From a virus, in IMG/VR virus record IMGVR_UViG_3300025101_000213, positions 1-22,721 of that record: 22,721 nucleotides of DNA. One strand, given 5' to 3'. The notes below the pieces were generated by a model. The model worked only from the letters and a program-made list of their open reading frames with translations. It made no database searches and was not told where the DNA came from. Both the position numbers and the translations under genes were made by a program. This document shows, one piece after another, positions 7,630-18,000 of the stretch; position 1 is the stretch's first letter, and each line of letters starts with the position of its first letter.

Positions 7630-8826
7630 ATGGCGATAAGCATAGACACGGTATATCAAAGAGTTTTGGCAATCGCCAACAAAGAGCAAAGAGGCTACAT
7701 TACACCTCAAGAATTTAACTTATTTGCTAATCAAGCTCAGCTAGAGATATTTGAACAATATTTTTATGACATAAATCAGTTTAGTAGAACTCACGGCAAT
7801 GACACTGAGTATTCTGATATGTTAGAAGGCCTTGATGAAAAAATATCTATATTTAAGCGTAATCAAACTACGCTTCTTTCTACTACGAACACACCTGGTT
7901 ATTTAGCTACTTTTGGAGCTAACTTAGTTACAAACGGAACTTTTGATGATGATATTGCTAGTTTTACTGCCGGAGTTTCTGCAGCAGAAAACGGAGGTAG
8001 TCAATCACATGATGCTGGAACTGGAAGTTTAAAACTAGAAAACGATGCAGCTAATAATGTGTTTAGATCAACTCAAGCTGTCGCTACTACCGCTGGTACT
8101 TTGTATAGAGCTAAAGCTAGCGTTAATACTGGTAGCTTAAATACTAGCGGAAATAATGCTACGGCAAATGCAGGTATTCTTTTTAACGGCGTTCCTTCCG
8201 CAACTCTTGGACCTGGATTTAATAGTACTTTAGAAGTTTATGCTAGTGCTGTTGGTAACTTTACTAACTTAAAACTGTTTATATCTGGTAACGGCAATAC
8301 TGGTGCTGCTGACTTTGCTTTATTTGACAATGTAGAAGTTGCCGAAGTAAGTAGTAGAAAACTTTCGCTTAACAGCGATATATATAGATTAGGCACGATA
8401 TTGTTTACAAACTCTTCAGGAGAATTTGTTGAAGTCGATAAAGTATTACCAAACGAATTAGTTTATGTAAACTCTTCTCCCTTAACTAAGCCTTCAACTT
8501 CAAACCCAGTTTATGTTTTAGAAAAAAATAGTACTGGTTCAATAGGAAGTTTTTCGGTTTCGCTTTACCCTTCTAGCGTAGGTGTTAGTAGCGTTTCTTA
8601 TAATTATATAGCTAAACCTACTCAATGTAATTGGGGTTATACTGTTGTTAACGAACAGGCAATGTATGATGCCGCTAGCTCTACTAACTTTGAATTACAC
8701 GAATCTGAAGTAGTTACTATTGTAAATAAAATACTAGAACTAGCTGGTGTTGCAATGCAAAAACAAGATATACAAGGATTTGCTACAGGCAAAGATAACA
8801 AAGAAGTTCAACAAGAAAAATCATAA
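7630..8826 (+). CDS. Neck/head-tail connector protein with inserted carbohydrate-binding-like domain
   Basis: The protein has 398 residues. Residues 1-85 (start MAISIDTVYQRVLAIANKEQ, then GYITPQEFNLFANQAQLEIF) match, from memory, a helical family found beside neck proteins in many marine phages. The C-terminal part (from about 241: RKLSLNSDIYRLGTILF, NELVYVNSSPLTKPS, NYIAKPTQCNWGY) belongs to the same family. Between them, residues 98-240 form what looks like a separate beta-sandwich module: it opens with NLVTNGTFDDD and closes with FALFDNVEVAEV, the bounds typical of galactose-binding-like or CBM4/CBM9/CBM22-like folds. The likely role of the core is to seal the portal or join head to tail; the insert could point outward and bind glycans. 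Neighbour order supports the neck assignment. The insertion is an inference from remembered relatives. Confidence 0.62.
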   Translation: MAISIDTVYQRVLAIANKEQRGYITPQEFNLFANQAQLEIFEQYFYDINQFSRTHGNDTEYSDMLEGLDEKISIFKRNQTTLLSTTNTPGYLATFGANLVTNGTFDDDIASFTAGVSAAENGGSQSHDAGTGSLKLENDAANNVFRSTQAVATTAGTLYRAKASVNTGSLNTSGNNATANAGILFNGVPSATLGPGFNSTLEVYASAVGNFTNLKLFISGNGNTGAADFALFDNVEVAEVSSRKLSLNSDIYRLGTILFTNSSGEFVEVDKVLPNELVYVNSSPLTKPSTSNPVYVLEKNSTGSIGSFSVSLYPSSVGVSSVSYNYIAKPTQCNWGYTVVNEQAMYDAASSTNFELHESEVVTIVNKILELAGVAMQKQDIQGFATGKDNKEVQQEKS

Positions 8827-8829
8827 TAT

Positions 8830-9702
8830 ATGCCTTTAATTAACGAAACAGGTAGCGCGTATTACGGAGGTAGCAACTTAGGTGGTTATCAATTTACTTC
8901 ATTAAAAAATGTTATTGATCAATTTATAATAGCATACGTTGGAGAAGATAAAATAATAAGTAAGATAAAAAAAACTGATGTTGTTTTTCACGCTAAAAGA
9001 GGTTTACAAGAATTAAGCTTTGATACTTTTAAGTCAACAAAAGCTTTTGAAATATCTGTACCAACAACATTACAAATGACTTTGCCTCAAGATTATGTTA
9101 ACTACGTTAAATTAACTTGGTCAGATAAGGCAGGCATAGAGCACGTTATACATCCAGCTAGAGTTAGTAGTAATCCAGAAAAAATAACTCAAAACGCAGA
9201 TGGCACTTACGCTTTTTCAAGTAATGAAATAGAAACATCCGACTCAGATACTTGGGCTAATTACCAGGCAAGCTCTCCTTCAGAACAAAACATGGACGAC
9301 TTTGATTATGACGACGATATAGTAGATTACAACTTGGGTCAAAGATATGGTTTAGATCCTCAGTTTGCACAAACGAACGGATCTTTTTACATAGACGAAT
9401 TAAGAGGTAAAATACACTTTAGCTCTAACCTTTCAGGTGTAACTATAATACTTAAATACATAAGCGATAGTTTAGGCACAGAAGCTGAAACGCAGGTTCA
9501 TAAATTTGCAGAAGAAGCTTTATATAAATATATAGCTTATGCCATTGTTTCTACCAGAGCTAATATGCCTAATAGGCTAATAGAAAGATTAAAGAAAGAA
9601 GCTAGAGCTTCAAAACGACAAGCTAAGCTTAGACTTTCAAACATAAAAATAGAAGAAATAACTCAAGTACTAAGAGGTAGATCTAAACAAATTAAACACT
9701 AG
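8830..9702 (+). CDS. Neck/tail adaptor-like protein
   Basis: This 290-residue protein starts three bases after the previous stop and lies between a neck protein and the giant tail proteins. That is where podoviruses encode the tail adaptor (P22 gp4-like or T7 gp11-like role). Residues of about 49-67 (DVVFHAKRGLQELSFDTFK) form an amphipathic helix, followed by a beta part with VPTTLQMTLPQDYVNYVKL, an arrangement I know from phage neck proteins. A very acidic stretch (MDDFDYDDDIVDY) lies at about 155-168. The C-terminal 70 residues are helical and basic (RLKKEARASKRQAKLRL), which could contact DNA or the portal. The stop TAG is followed at once by TAA, a tandem stop, just before the next ATG. 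The adaptor role is inferred from context and helix pattern, not from a decisive motif. Confidence 0.6.
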   Translation: MPLINETGSAYYGGSNLGGYQFTSLKNVIDQFIIAYVGEDKIISKIKKTDVVFHAKRGLQELSFDTFKSTKAFEISVPTTLQMTLPQDYVNYVKLTWSDKAGIEHVIHPARVSSNPEKITQNADGTYAFSSNEIETSDSDTWANYQASSPSEQNMDDFDYDDDIVDYNLGQRYGLDPQFAQTNGSFYIDELRGKIHFSSNLSGVTIILKYISDSLGTEAETQVHKFAEEALYKYIAYAIVSTRANMPNRLIERLKKEARASKRQAKLRLSNIKIEEITQVLRGRSKQIKH

Positions 9703-9705
9703 TAA

Positions 9706-12700
9706 ATGGCTGAATTAAAAAGAACTTTTTTAAAAGCCAGAATGAATAAAGACTTAGATGAAAGGCTTGTTCCAAGTGGCGAATACAGAGATGCTTTAAA
9801 TATTGAAATATCAAGCTCTGAAGGTCCAGATGTTGGAACAGCTCAAACATTAAAAGGTAATACTAAGTGGGCAACAGATGCTGATGCAAACTCATACTCA
9901 AAGCATCCCTCTGCTCAAACTGTTGGTGTTTTTAACGACGCAGAAAACAACCATATATATAACTTTGTTTGCGATAGCTCTAACTTTACTGAAACTGAAG
10001 TTAATACTGACTTTGGTCTTAGAACTATGTTTCTTGGCAAAAGATCTGATTTAATAGAGCAAATAACCCCACATAAAACTAATAGCTCTTTAACTACATC
10101 TAAAGTACTTTTTCACGATGTTTATCAAGTTAATAACAGGCCTCAGCAAACTGACGAGCTTGCTAATGATACTATAACTATCAACTACCAAGGCAACAGC
10201 TACACTTTGCCTAATACAGATTATCCAGCTGACACTTTTACAAACGCTGGAGATATAAGAGTAGGTATGAGAGTTCAAGCTATAGATGTTAATGGCAACG
10301 ATGTTTACGGCGCTGAAAATGTAATAATAGTAAAAAGCATTAGACAAGTAGGGCCTCCAGGTAGTTTTCAAATAAAAACTAATAGAATTTATAGCGTAGA
10401 AGGTGTTTTGTGGAACGCTAACATGAGAAACCAAGGTGTTTATTTAAAGTTTACAGCTCAAAGAGTTTTAAAGTTTAATAAAGGTAATTCTAAAGAGCAA
10501 GAAACTAACGTTGATGGCACACCAACAAGTTTTACTCCTAGCAACTCGTACATAAGCGCTATAAACGTAATAGACGACTATTTATTTTGGTCTGACGGTA
10601 GAAATGAACCTAAAAAACTCAGTATACAAAGATCAATAGCTGGCAATCCAGCTACCTCATCTTTTGCGAATATTTACAGATGCCCGCATACAATACTTGT
10701 TTCTAAGAAAAATAAAAAATTATTTCCAGTAGATTATATAAAAGAATCTCACATAACGGTGTTGAAGCCTAATCCTGAAACAGCTATGAAAGCTACAGAG
10801 ATTATTTCTAGCGTTAACAATGTGAGTGATATTCCTGTTTACAGTAAAATAGGAGGTAGTGATGATCCTTGGGCGCCTTGGTCTTTTGTTAATGCTTCAG
10901 GTAATCTTTACAACTTAAACTCTAATATATATATACAGCCTCAAACTACACTAGAAGATGCTTGGCCTGTAGGCACAATACTAAAGCTTGATGGTAGTAG
11001 CAGTGCTTCTTCAATTACAATTCAAGTTACAGAAGTTTACGGAAGCAATCCTAGCGCAACAAACGGCGGTTATTACGTTGTTAAAAGAACAAGTGAATAT
11101 CCTAGTGGTTATGATGCTGGAGCTAATCCTGAAGTATGGCTTGCTAACTCAGTTACTAAAGAAGAGTTATATAGTAACGACTTTATTAGTTTTTCTTATA
11201 GATATATATATGCTGACAACGAAACATCTTGTTTAGCCCCTTTTACAACAGCAATGTTTTTGCCTGACAACTATTCTTATTCGCCAAAAGACGGGTTTAA
11301 TCTTGGCATGCAAAATGTTTTAGAAGAGATTAGTTTAACTGATTTTATTCACGATCACACTCCAAAAGACGTTGTTGCTATTGAGTTAGCTTTTAAAAGC
11401 TCAAAATCAGATAATGTTTTTGTTTTTAGAACTATAGATAAAAATGCTACACCTTTATCATCTTTAGTGTTACAAGGCTTGCTAAAATACAGAATGACAA
11501 GTTCTTACGAAACTTCTTCTGTAATTGTAAAAGAAAGATTGTTTGGATATACAATTCCATCAGATCAACTGCTAAGAACTTTTGATGCTGTTCCAAAAAA
11601 AGCTATAGCTCAAGAAATTCAAGCAAATAGATTAATGTATGCTAACTACACGCAAGACTATAATTTGTTTGATATTTACAACAATGCAATAACACCTAAT
11701 ATTGTTAGTTATATCCAAAGCGACTCAAGAGGATTTCTCGGCTCTTTCAGCTCTGCAAATATATTTAGAGCTAGTCAAGGAACGCATAATAGTCTTGTAG
11801 AGAATAACGATGGGTTTGATATATTTGTAAACAATCCAACAAATTATTTATTAAACGGAAGTATGGGTAGCTTTGGTGGAGTGATGACTAGCATGCCTAT
11901 TAAAATGGGTGTTGAAGTTGATCCAGGAAATAACTTTGAGGCAGGAAATACTTTTAGCGTTTATACAGCTCCTGAAGAAGGTTTTTATAGAATAAAAGCT
12001 TCAGCTAGAGTTAGAGCTGATTATTCTGAGTTTAGCAATGGAAACTCTCCTAGGCCAAGAAGAGTTAGGCTTGCAATTCTGCCAGCAGCAGCTACAAACA
12101 GTGCCATATGGGCTGCTGTTCAAGACGTTAATGTTGGTTTATCATCACCTGATATTGATGTTAACGGACCAGTAAACCAAACAATCACTACTACAGTAGG
12201 CGCACAAAGTTTTGACGGAGACACTGGCGTTTGGACTGGCTTTAATAGTTCTCCTTGGACTTACTATAATAATTTTGCTATAAGTAATCAACACTCGCCT
12301 GTAGTTAGCCCTTGGAACGACGAAAATCAAATGATAGTTAATGGATTTGAAGCTAACTCTTTAGGAAACTATCCAAACGCTGCTTACGACATTGAAATAG
12401 CTGAAGTAGAAGTTTATTTAACTGAAGGTCAAAATTTATCTTTGCATGTTCAGTCTGATGAAGATCCGGTCACTAACTTTTTAGACGTTATGACTGTTAC
12501 TAATTCTACTTTTGAAATTACCTCAGCTCCTTCAACAACGTTTGAATTACCAACTTTAAAAGGTCAAAAGTCTATAAAATCAGAAAGAAATTATAATCTA
12601 GGCATTGTATATAGAGACGACTTAGGAAGAGAGTCCTCTGTTTTAATTGGTGAAGATGAGGACTTTACTTGTTCAAAAGATAAAGCGCCTAATAAAAATA

Positions 12701-15009
12701 GTTTGATAGTATCTCCTAGAAACAACGCACCGTCTTGGGCTAAAACATATAAATACTTTATAAAAGAAAACACTTCTAAATATGAAAATTTAGTTTTAGA
12801 AGCGGCGTTTGCTTCAGATGAAGGAGACTATGTATACTTAGTGTTTAACTCTGTAGACAAAGATAAAGTAAAAACTGGAGATTACTTAATATCTAAAAAA
12901 CAGCACAATTCAAACAACCCTATAATAGACACAGGCGCTAGACATAGAGTTGTGTCAATAATAGGTGAAGTTACCGGTCAAGATGAAGACGGAAATCCAG
13001 CTTTGCAAGGAACTACTGTGCCAGATAGTTTACAGCTAGACTCAAGTGAGGGCGATGGTAAGTTTTTTGTTAAAGTAGCTAGAGTTAATATTGACGGAAC
13101 AGCAGACTCTACTCTTGGAATTTTTGTTGAGGGCGTTATAGCTTCAGTAGGTAGCAATAACGGCGCTGTGTTTGAAGTTGAGCCTGACAACAAGCTAGAC
13201 TTAGATCTTTATTATGAAATAGGTGATGCTTATCCTATTAGACTTGAGAAAGGGCAAGCAACTAAATATATTAAAAAAGGAGCTAAAATAACGATACATG
13301 AAGATGTTTCTATAATAAGTGGTATATTTAACGAAGATCACTATTCAAACCCTTTTGTAATGGGCGTTGATGGCGCTACAACTGTCGGCGCAGCTCAAAG
13401 CGCAAGTAATGATGTAGACTACTATTGTAAAGTAAGATTAAGCGTGCCTTCAGATCTCAACTATTTTGTAGCTATGGGCAATTATAAAGTTAGATTTACA
13501 AATAGTGATGGATCTTATGTAGAGGCGTTTTTAGGTAAAGACTTATTCACTGGAGATAATTTTATATATTTAAACCCTATAGTTCACTATGACACAGCTT
13601 ATGATAACGGTGTTAGCTATTTATACAATAGTCTTCCTTGGTACAATTGCATTGCGTTTGGTAACGGTGTAGAATCTGATACTATTAGAGATGACTTTAA
13701 CGGTACAGAGCTTTTTAAATACATAACTAGCGGAAAACAAAGTGGCGTAAAAGCTAGCATGCCTATTGTAAACTACTCAGAGTATACTAAGCCAAATGAT
13801 ATAATATTTTCTGAAATATATAATGAAAATAGAGGGTTAAATAGATTTAACGAGTTTATAATGTCTAAAAACATTATAAAACAAATAAATCCTGATTACG
13901 GTAGTATACAAAAATTGTTTTCAAGAAATAATGATCTTTTAACAATATGTGAAAAAAAGTGTTTAAAGGTGTTATCTCAAAAAGATGCTTTATTTAACGC
14001 TGATGGAAAACAACAACTATTAGCTACAGACAAAGTTTTAGGGCAAGCCGTACCTTTTAAAGGCGATTACGGTATATCTAAAAACCCTGAAAGCTTTGCA
14101 GCAGACGAATATAGATGTTATTTTACAGATGTTCAAAGAAACGCTGTAATAAGACTTTCTGGAGACGGAATAACACCTATATCAAAAGTAGGTATGAACG
14201 ATTGGTTTAAAGATCATTTAACTAATGCCAACGCAATTGTAGGATCTTTTGATAGTGACAAAGAAGATTATAATATAAGTATTCATGAAATTATACAATT
14301 AAACGCTACAAAGCTAGTAAACACTTTATCTTATAACGAAACTGTAGATGGCTGGACTAGTTTTAAGTCTTTTATAAAAGAAGCTGGCTTAACTTTAAAT
14401 AATAAGTACTACACCTTTAAAAACGGTGAAATATATAGACATCATAACGATAAAGAGGGTTACAATATTTTTTACGGCACAGAATATAGCTCTTCAATAA
14501 CATGTATATTTAACGATAATCCTAGCATAGTAAAAGCTTTTAGATATTTTGATTATGAAGGCACTCAAGCTAGAGTTGTTATAAACGAAGAAGATAACGA
14601 TTATTATAACTTATTTGAAAAAGCAGGTTGGTATGGCGAGTACTTAAATACTAATTTGCAAGAATCAATACCTACATACTTTTTAGATAAAGAAGGCAAA
14701 TGGTTTTCTTATGTAAAAGGCGTAACAACTAAACACACTAACGTTGCAGATGGCGGAACTATAGATGATACTAATATAGATACTAAAGAATTTTCAGTTC
14801 AAGGTTTAGGTAATCTAACATCAAATGTAACTCTTATAAGCGGAACACTTCCAGCCGCAGGCTTTGATGTAGACATAACGCCTGTCTTTAATTTTGAGTC
14901 AGGGTTTGATGGCTTTGTTAACGCTGAAGGTTTTAGTAGTAGCTCTAGCGCTAGCAGTAGTAGCTACAGTAGTAGCAGTAGCAGTAGCAGTAGTAGTAGC
15001 TCATATTAA
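9706..15009 (+). CDS. Giant tail/stabilisation protein, beta-propeller-like, with polyserine C-terminus
   Basis: At 1767 residues this is the largest protein in the window. Its start, MNKDLDERLVPSGEYRDALN at residues 13-32, is a signature I know from marine phage structural proteins; P22 gp10-like stabilisation and crAss-like tail-hub proteins occupy the same place. DYLFWSDGRNEPKKL (about 291-305) resembles YWTD/NHL-type propeller repeats. A fibronectin-like segment with NYNLGIVYRDDLGRESSV falls near 963-980, and a second propeller-like part runs from about 1375 to 1530 (NPDYGSIQKLFSRNNDLLTI, DEYRCYFTDVQRNAVIRLS, GMNDWF). DKEGKWFSYVKG lies near 1661-1672. The chain ends in an extreme serine tract, listed separately. 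It probably forms the tail tube, hub or knob. The start is three bases after the tandem stop of the preceding gene, with no Shine-Dalgarno sequence. Confidence 0.7.
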   Translation: MAELKRTFLKARMNKDLDERLVPSGEYRDALNIEISSSEGPDVGTAQTLKGNTKWATDADANSYSKHPSAQTVGVFNDAENNHIYNFVCDSSNFTETEVNTDFGLRTMFLGKRSDLIEQITPHKTNSSLTTSKVLFHDVYQVNNRPQQTDELANDTITINYQGNSYTLPNTDYPADTFTNAGDIRVGMRVQAIDVNGNDVYGAENVIIVKSIRQVGPPGSFQIKTNRIYSVEGVLWNANMRNQGVYLKFTAQRVLKFNKGNSKEQETNVDGTPTSFTPSNSYISAINVIDDYLFWSDGRNEPKKLSIQRSIAGNPATSSFANIYRCPHTILVSKKNKKLFPVDYIKESHITVLKPNPETAMKATEIISSVNNVSDIPVYSKIGGSDDPWAPWSFVNASGNLYNLNSNIYIQPQTTLEDAWPVGTILKLDGSSSASSITIQVTEVYGSNPSATNGGYYVVKRTSEYPSGYDAGANPEVWLANSVTKEELYSNDFISFSYRYIYADNETSCLAPFTTAMFLPDNYSYSPKDGFNLGMQNVLEEISLTDFIHDHTPKDVVAIELAFKSSKSDNVFVFRTIDKNATPLSSLVLQGLLKYRMTSSYETSSVIVKERLFGYTIPSDQLLRTFDAVPKKAIAQEIQANRLMYANYTQDYNLFDIYNNAITPNIVSYIQSDSRGFLGSFSSANIFRASQGTHNSLVENNDGFDIFVNNPTNYLLNGSMGSFGGVMTSMPIKMGVEVDPGNNFEAGNTFSVYTAPEEGFYRIKASARVRADYSEFSNGNSPRPRRVRLAILPAAATNSAIWAAVQDVNVGLSSPDIDVNGPVNQTITTTVGAQSFDGDTGVWTGFNSSPWTYYNNFAISNQHSPVVSPWNDENQMIVNGFEANSLGNYPNAAYDIEIAEVEVYLTEGQNLSLHVQSDEDPVTNFLDVMTVTNSTFEITSAPSTTFELPTLKGQKSIKSERNYNLGIVYRDDLGRESSVLIGEDEDFTCSKDKAPNKNSLIVSPRNNAPSWAKTYKYFIKENTSKYENLVLEAAFASDEGDYVYLVFNSVDKDKVKTGDYLISKKQHNSNNPIIDTGARHRVVSIIGEVTGQDEDGNPALQGTTVPDSLQLDSSEGDGKFFVKVARVNIDGTADSTLGIFVEGVIASVGSNNGAVFEVEPDNKLDLDLYYEIGDAYPIRLEKGQATKYIKKGAKITIHEDVSIISGIFNEDHYSNPFVMGVDGATTVGAAQSASNDVDYYCKVRLSVPSDLNYFVAMGNYKVRFTNSDGSYVEAFLGKDLFTGDNFIYLNPIVHYDTAYDNGVSYLYNSLPWYNCIAFGNGVESDTIRDDFNGTELFKYITSGKQSGVKASMPIVNYSEYTKPNDIIFSEIYNENRGLNRFNEFIMSKNIIKQINPDYGSIQKLFSRNNDLLTICEKKCLKVLSQKDALFNADGKQQLLATDKVLGQAVPFKGDYGISKNPESFAADEYRCYFTDVQRNAVIRLSGDGITPISKVGMNDWFKDHLTNANAIVGSFDSDKEDYNISIHEIIQLNATKLVNTLSYNETVDGWTSFKSFIKEAGLTLNNKYYTFKNGEIYRHHNDKEGYNIFYGTEYSSSITCIFNDNPSIVKAFRYFDYEGTQARVVINEEDNDYYNLFEKAGWYGEYLNTNLQESIPTYFLDKEGKWFSYVKGVTTKHTNVADGGTIDDTNIDTKEFSVQGLGNLTSNVTLISGTLPAAGFDVDITPVFNFESGFDGFVNAEGFSSSSSASSSSYSSSSSSSSSSSSY
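14935..15003 (+). repeat. Polyserine-coding tract (AGY repeats) at the end of the giant tail gene
   Basis: The 23 codons before the final Tyr encode 21 serines, broken only by one Ala and one Tyr: runs of 5, 4 and 12 serines. Nineteen of the 21 serine codons are AGT or AGC, so the DNA is a near-perfect AGY trinucleotide repeat. It could change length by slippage without shifting frame, and would give a flexible, hydrophilic tail at the protein C-terminus. Confidence 0.9.
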
Positions 15010-15023
15010 TAAATTAAATTATG
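15008..15023 (+). promoter_or_regulatory. A/T-only translation leader, copy 1 of a 16-base repeat
   Basis: The bases AATAAATTAAATT directly before the start ATG, together with that ATG, recur exactly at 20406-20421. No Shine-Dalgarno sequence is present. A/T-rich, unstructured leaders are the usual start signal in Bacteroidota, so this is probably a strong host-adapted initiation region. A chance match is possible because all gaps are A/T-rich. Confidence 0.45.
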
Positions 15024-18000
15024 CCAAATATATTATCATCGCAAGGATTAGACATAAACAACGTAACTCAAGTGGGTGTTGGCGGCTTGTTGCAGTCTAA
15101 TTTTTTAATATCTCCAGCTGAAGGTTATTTTATAGCAGAATCTCAATTTAGTATAGACGAAGAGTATCTTGCAGAAATACTAGAAAATAATGTTGAAATA
15201 ACTAATATTACTTTTTCAAACACTACATTAGGATTTGCGCCAGATAATAAAGTTAATGTAAATATTACCTGGGCTGCAAACACTACGTTGACAAATGATA
15301 TAGACTTTAATTTAGCTATAAACTTCAACGATATTAACCAAGTATATGATGTAAATGCAACTTTAGTTACTATTCCTTTTGTTAGAGGAAGCGGCTATGA
15401 GAATAGTGATAACATATGGAATAATGTTACTGTAGAAATTTTACCTAACCCAGAAAATATTGTAGGTGTTTCTCAGGTTTCAAACTTTAACATAGTAAAC
15501 GATAACACCTATGCTAATCAAGCGCAAGGTCTTATTACTTTCGCCGCTACAGAAGACGGCCCTATGGTAGTGTGTGATGTGCAATTTAAAGCTAGCAGTG
15601 TTGAAGGTATGAGAGCTTTTATACAATCTGATGCTAATGAAATGTTTTCGTGGACAGTTAGCCCTGACGGTCAAAACGGTGAGTTTACTTGGCTGCCTAT
15701 TCAAACTATCAATGATCAATTTGGCAACCCATACTCTTATATATATAGATTACAATACACAAGAGATAATGAAGGGCCTAGTGAAGTAGAGTTTAATAGC
15801 TTTACATATTATTGCCTTGAAAACTCTAATCCGTACTCTATCACTAACGTTGGATCTAATCAATTAGTGATTGACGCTGTTGGCGCTGGAGATGCTTTAG
15901 ACGGAGCTGGAACATTAACAAGTGAAGCTTCAAAATCTTTTGCAATAAATAATATACCTTCTGGCGACGTTACTTTTACCTTTAGTTCAGTTTGGGCGCA
16001 GGCTGGTGACCAAGTTCCGTTTTACTTAGGTGAAAATCAGTACACATATCATTTTGATGTAAACGCTATAGACGTTGGTTTAGCCAATAGAACTTTAACT
16101 GTTGAAGTAAGAGATAATAAATACCCGTTAATACTAAGATCAACATTTACTATATATCAACAAACAGATCCTTATATACTATTAAAAATAGCTACAGACA
16201 ATGTAGACTCTATAGAGATGTTTTACGACGAATATATAGACTCAGGTTATGACGGCAGCTTTTCTAGTAACGAGGCTATTTTCACTTCTACTGGAAAAGT
16301 AATAAGTCATGTTAGCCCTGCTGCTACAGAGTGGCAATACATACCTAGCGATGACGGGCCTCAATCTTTGCTTACGTATGGTGGAGATGAAACTCTTTTA
16401 GGTGAGTCGCAAGGTATAACGCACTATGTATATGCTTTTACTAATACAAGCGTTACTCTAGCTCAAATGCAAGAGATACCTTTAAGTATTGTTCAAGATC
16501 AATATCCTGTAGGATCACCTACTCCTAAAGACTGGGTTATACCTCAGTCTACTGGATGGGATCAAGTAGGTGGTAATAATAGTGGGATATTTAAATATCC
16601 TATTGCTATAAGAAATCAAGACGAGCGTAATAATTTTGGCGCGTTAATAAATACAAATACAGATAGAACAGCAAATTTATCAATAGTACACCCACAAGAT
16701 GCTACTATATCTAGCACAGCAACGATAGAGCAAGACAATACTTGGAGAGCTGCTGATAAATCAATTTTAAAAATAGGTAGTATTAGCACTGCATTTTCTG
16801 CTGTACCGTCTGGTAATTATACTGAAGATCCTTCTTCTATTCCTTCAGATATTGGTAGCACTTCTACGTATAGGCTTTATGTTACTGTTGAAGATCCATC
16901 TTCACTTACTGAGTTTAACATGCGAACTTTAATATCTAACGATAAACAATATCCACCTCCGTATGTGACAGTTATAAATAGCGGCACATATACTACGTCT
17001 GAAAACGTAGAGGTATTTCAAAGTTCTAATGGAACACCTGATAGTTGGGTAAATCAAGCTGTTGAAGTAGATAATCTTACTTTAAACCCTAACTACGATC
17101 CTACAGACGCTGATAATAATTATCAATACTTTTTTGACTATACTGTTACGGCAAACACTAGCTTTGGAGAAAGATATATTCAGTTTATGGTTTTTCACCC
17201 ACAAAGAAGACTTTTTACGCCTGCTGATTGGAACGCTTATAGCTTTAGTACTGATATTATAAAGCACACTCAACAAGAGCCTGCTGTAGCTGAGTTAATG
17301 CCTGAAGTTGGTGGTGATGCTAATGAAATGTATTTTAACTGGGGCGAAGGTGTACAACTTAGAAATGTTATAGCTCAATGGACAGGTGGTGCGCCTACTA
17401 TTGGAATTTGGGACGAACTTACTGAATCATATTTTGCGTTTCCAGCTGGCACTACAGCTTTAACAGGATTTTCTTACCAGCAAGTTAGCCTTTCTGACAC
17501 GTCTTATCTTTTAGCGTGTTCTTTTCCAGAAAACACGCCAGACAACGAAAGAAGCAATACTTTAGGCATTTGGCACTCGTCATCATCTACAGCTGATTTT
17601 CCTAACGACACAATCACTTTAACACAGTATGCTCAGCCTTTTGATGAAGCTAATTTTTGGGTTTTAAGTCAAACGCTTGCTGGATTTGATGAACAAACAT
17701 CTGCTGCTGGAAGCGTAACTGTTTACTTTCAAGTAAGTAATTATAGCGCAGATGATTTTGCAAATGGCACTAATAATCCTACCGTTCAAGTTAAAAGATG
17801 GAATGGACCTAGTGTAGAGATAGGAGAATATGCTGACGACAATGGAGATTATGACGATTTAGGCATTTTACCATCTTATGCAAGTATTATTGCAAGCTTA
17901 ACCCCTAACCCTAGCTGGAACATGGCTGATCCTGTCTTAGGTATTCAATATACACATAGTCTTGTTGTAAACTATTCAGAATATACAGCAGGTGAACCTT

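Noticed and set aside
10090-10434. 114-residue frame on the - strand
   Set aside because: It lies wholly inside the giant tail gene and has the odd composition of an antisense shadow.
14894-15100. 68-residue frame on the + strand rich in Val and Ala
   Set aside because: It is the AGY serine repeat read in another frame (as Val/Ala) and overlaps two well-supported genes.
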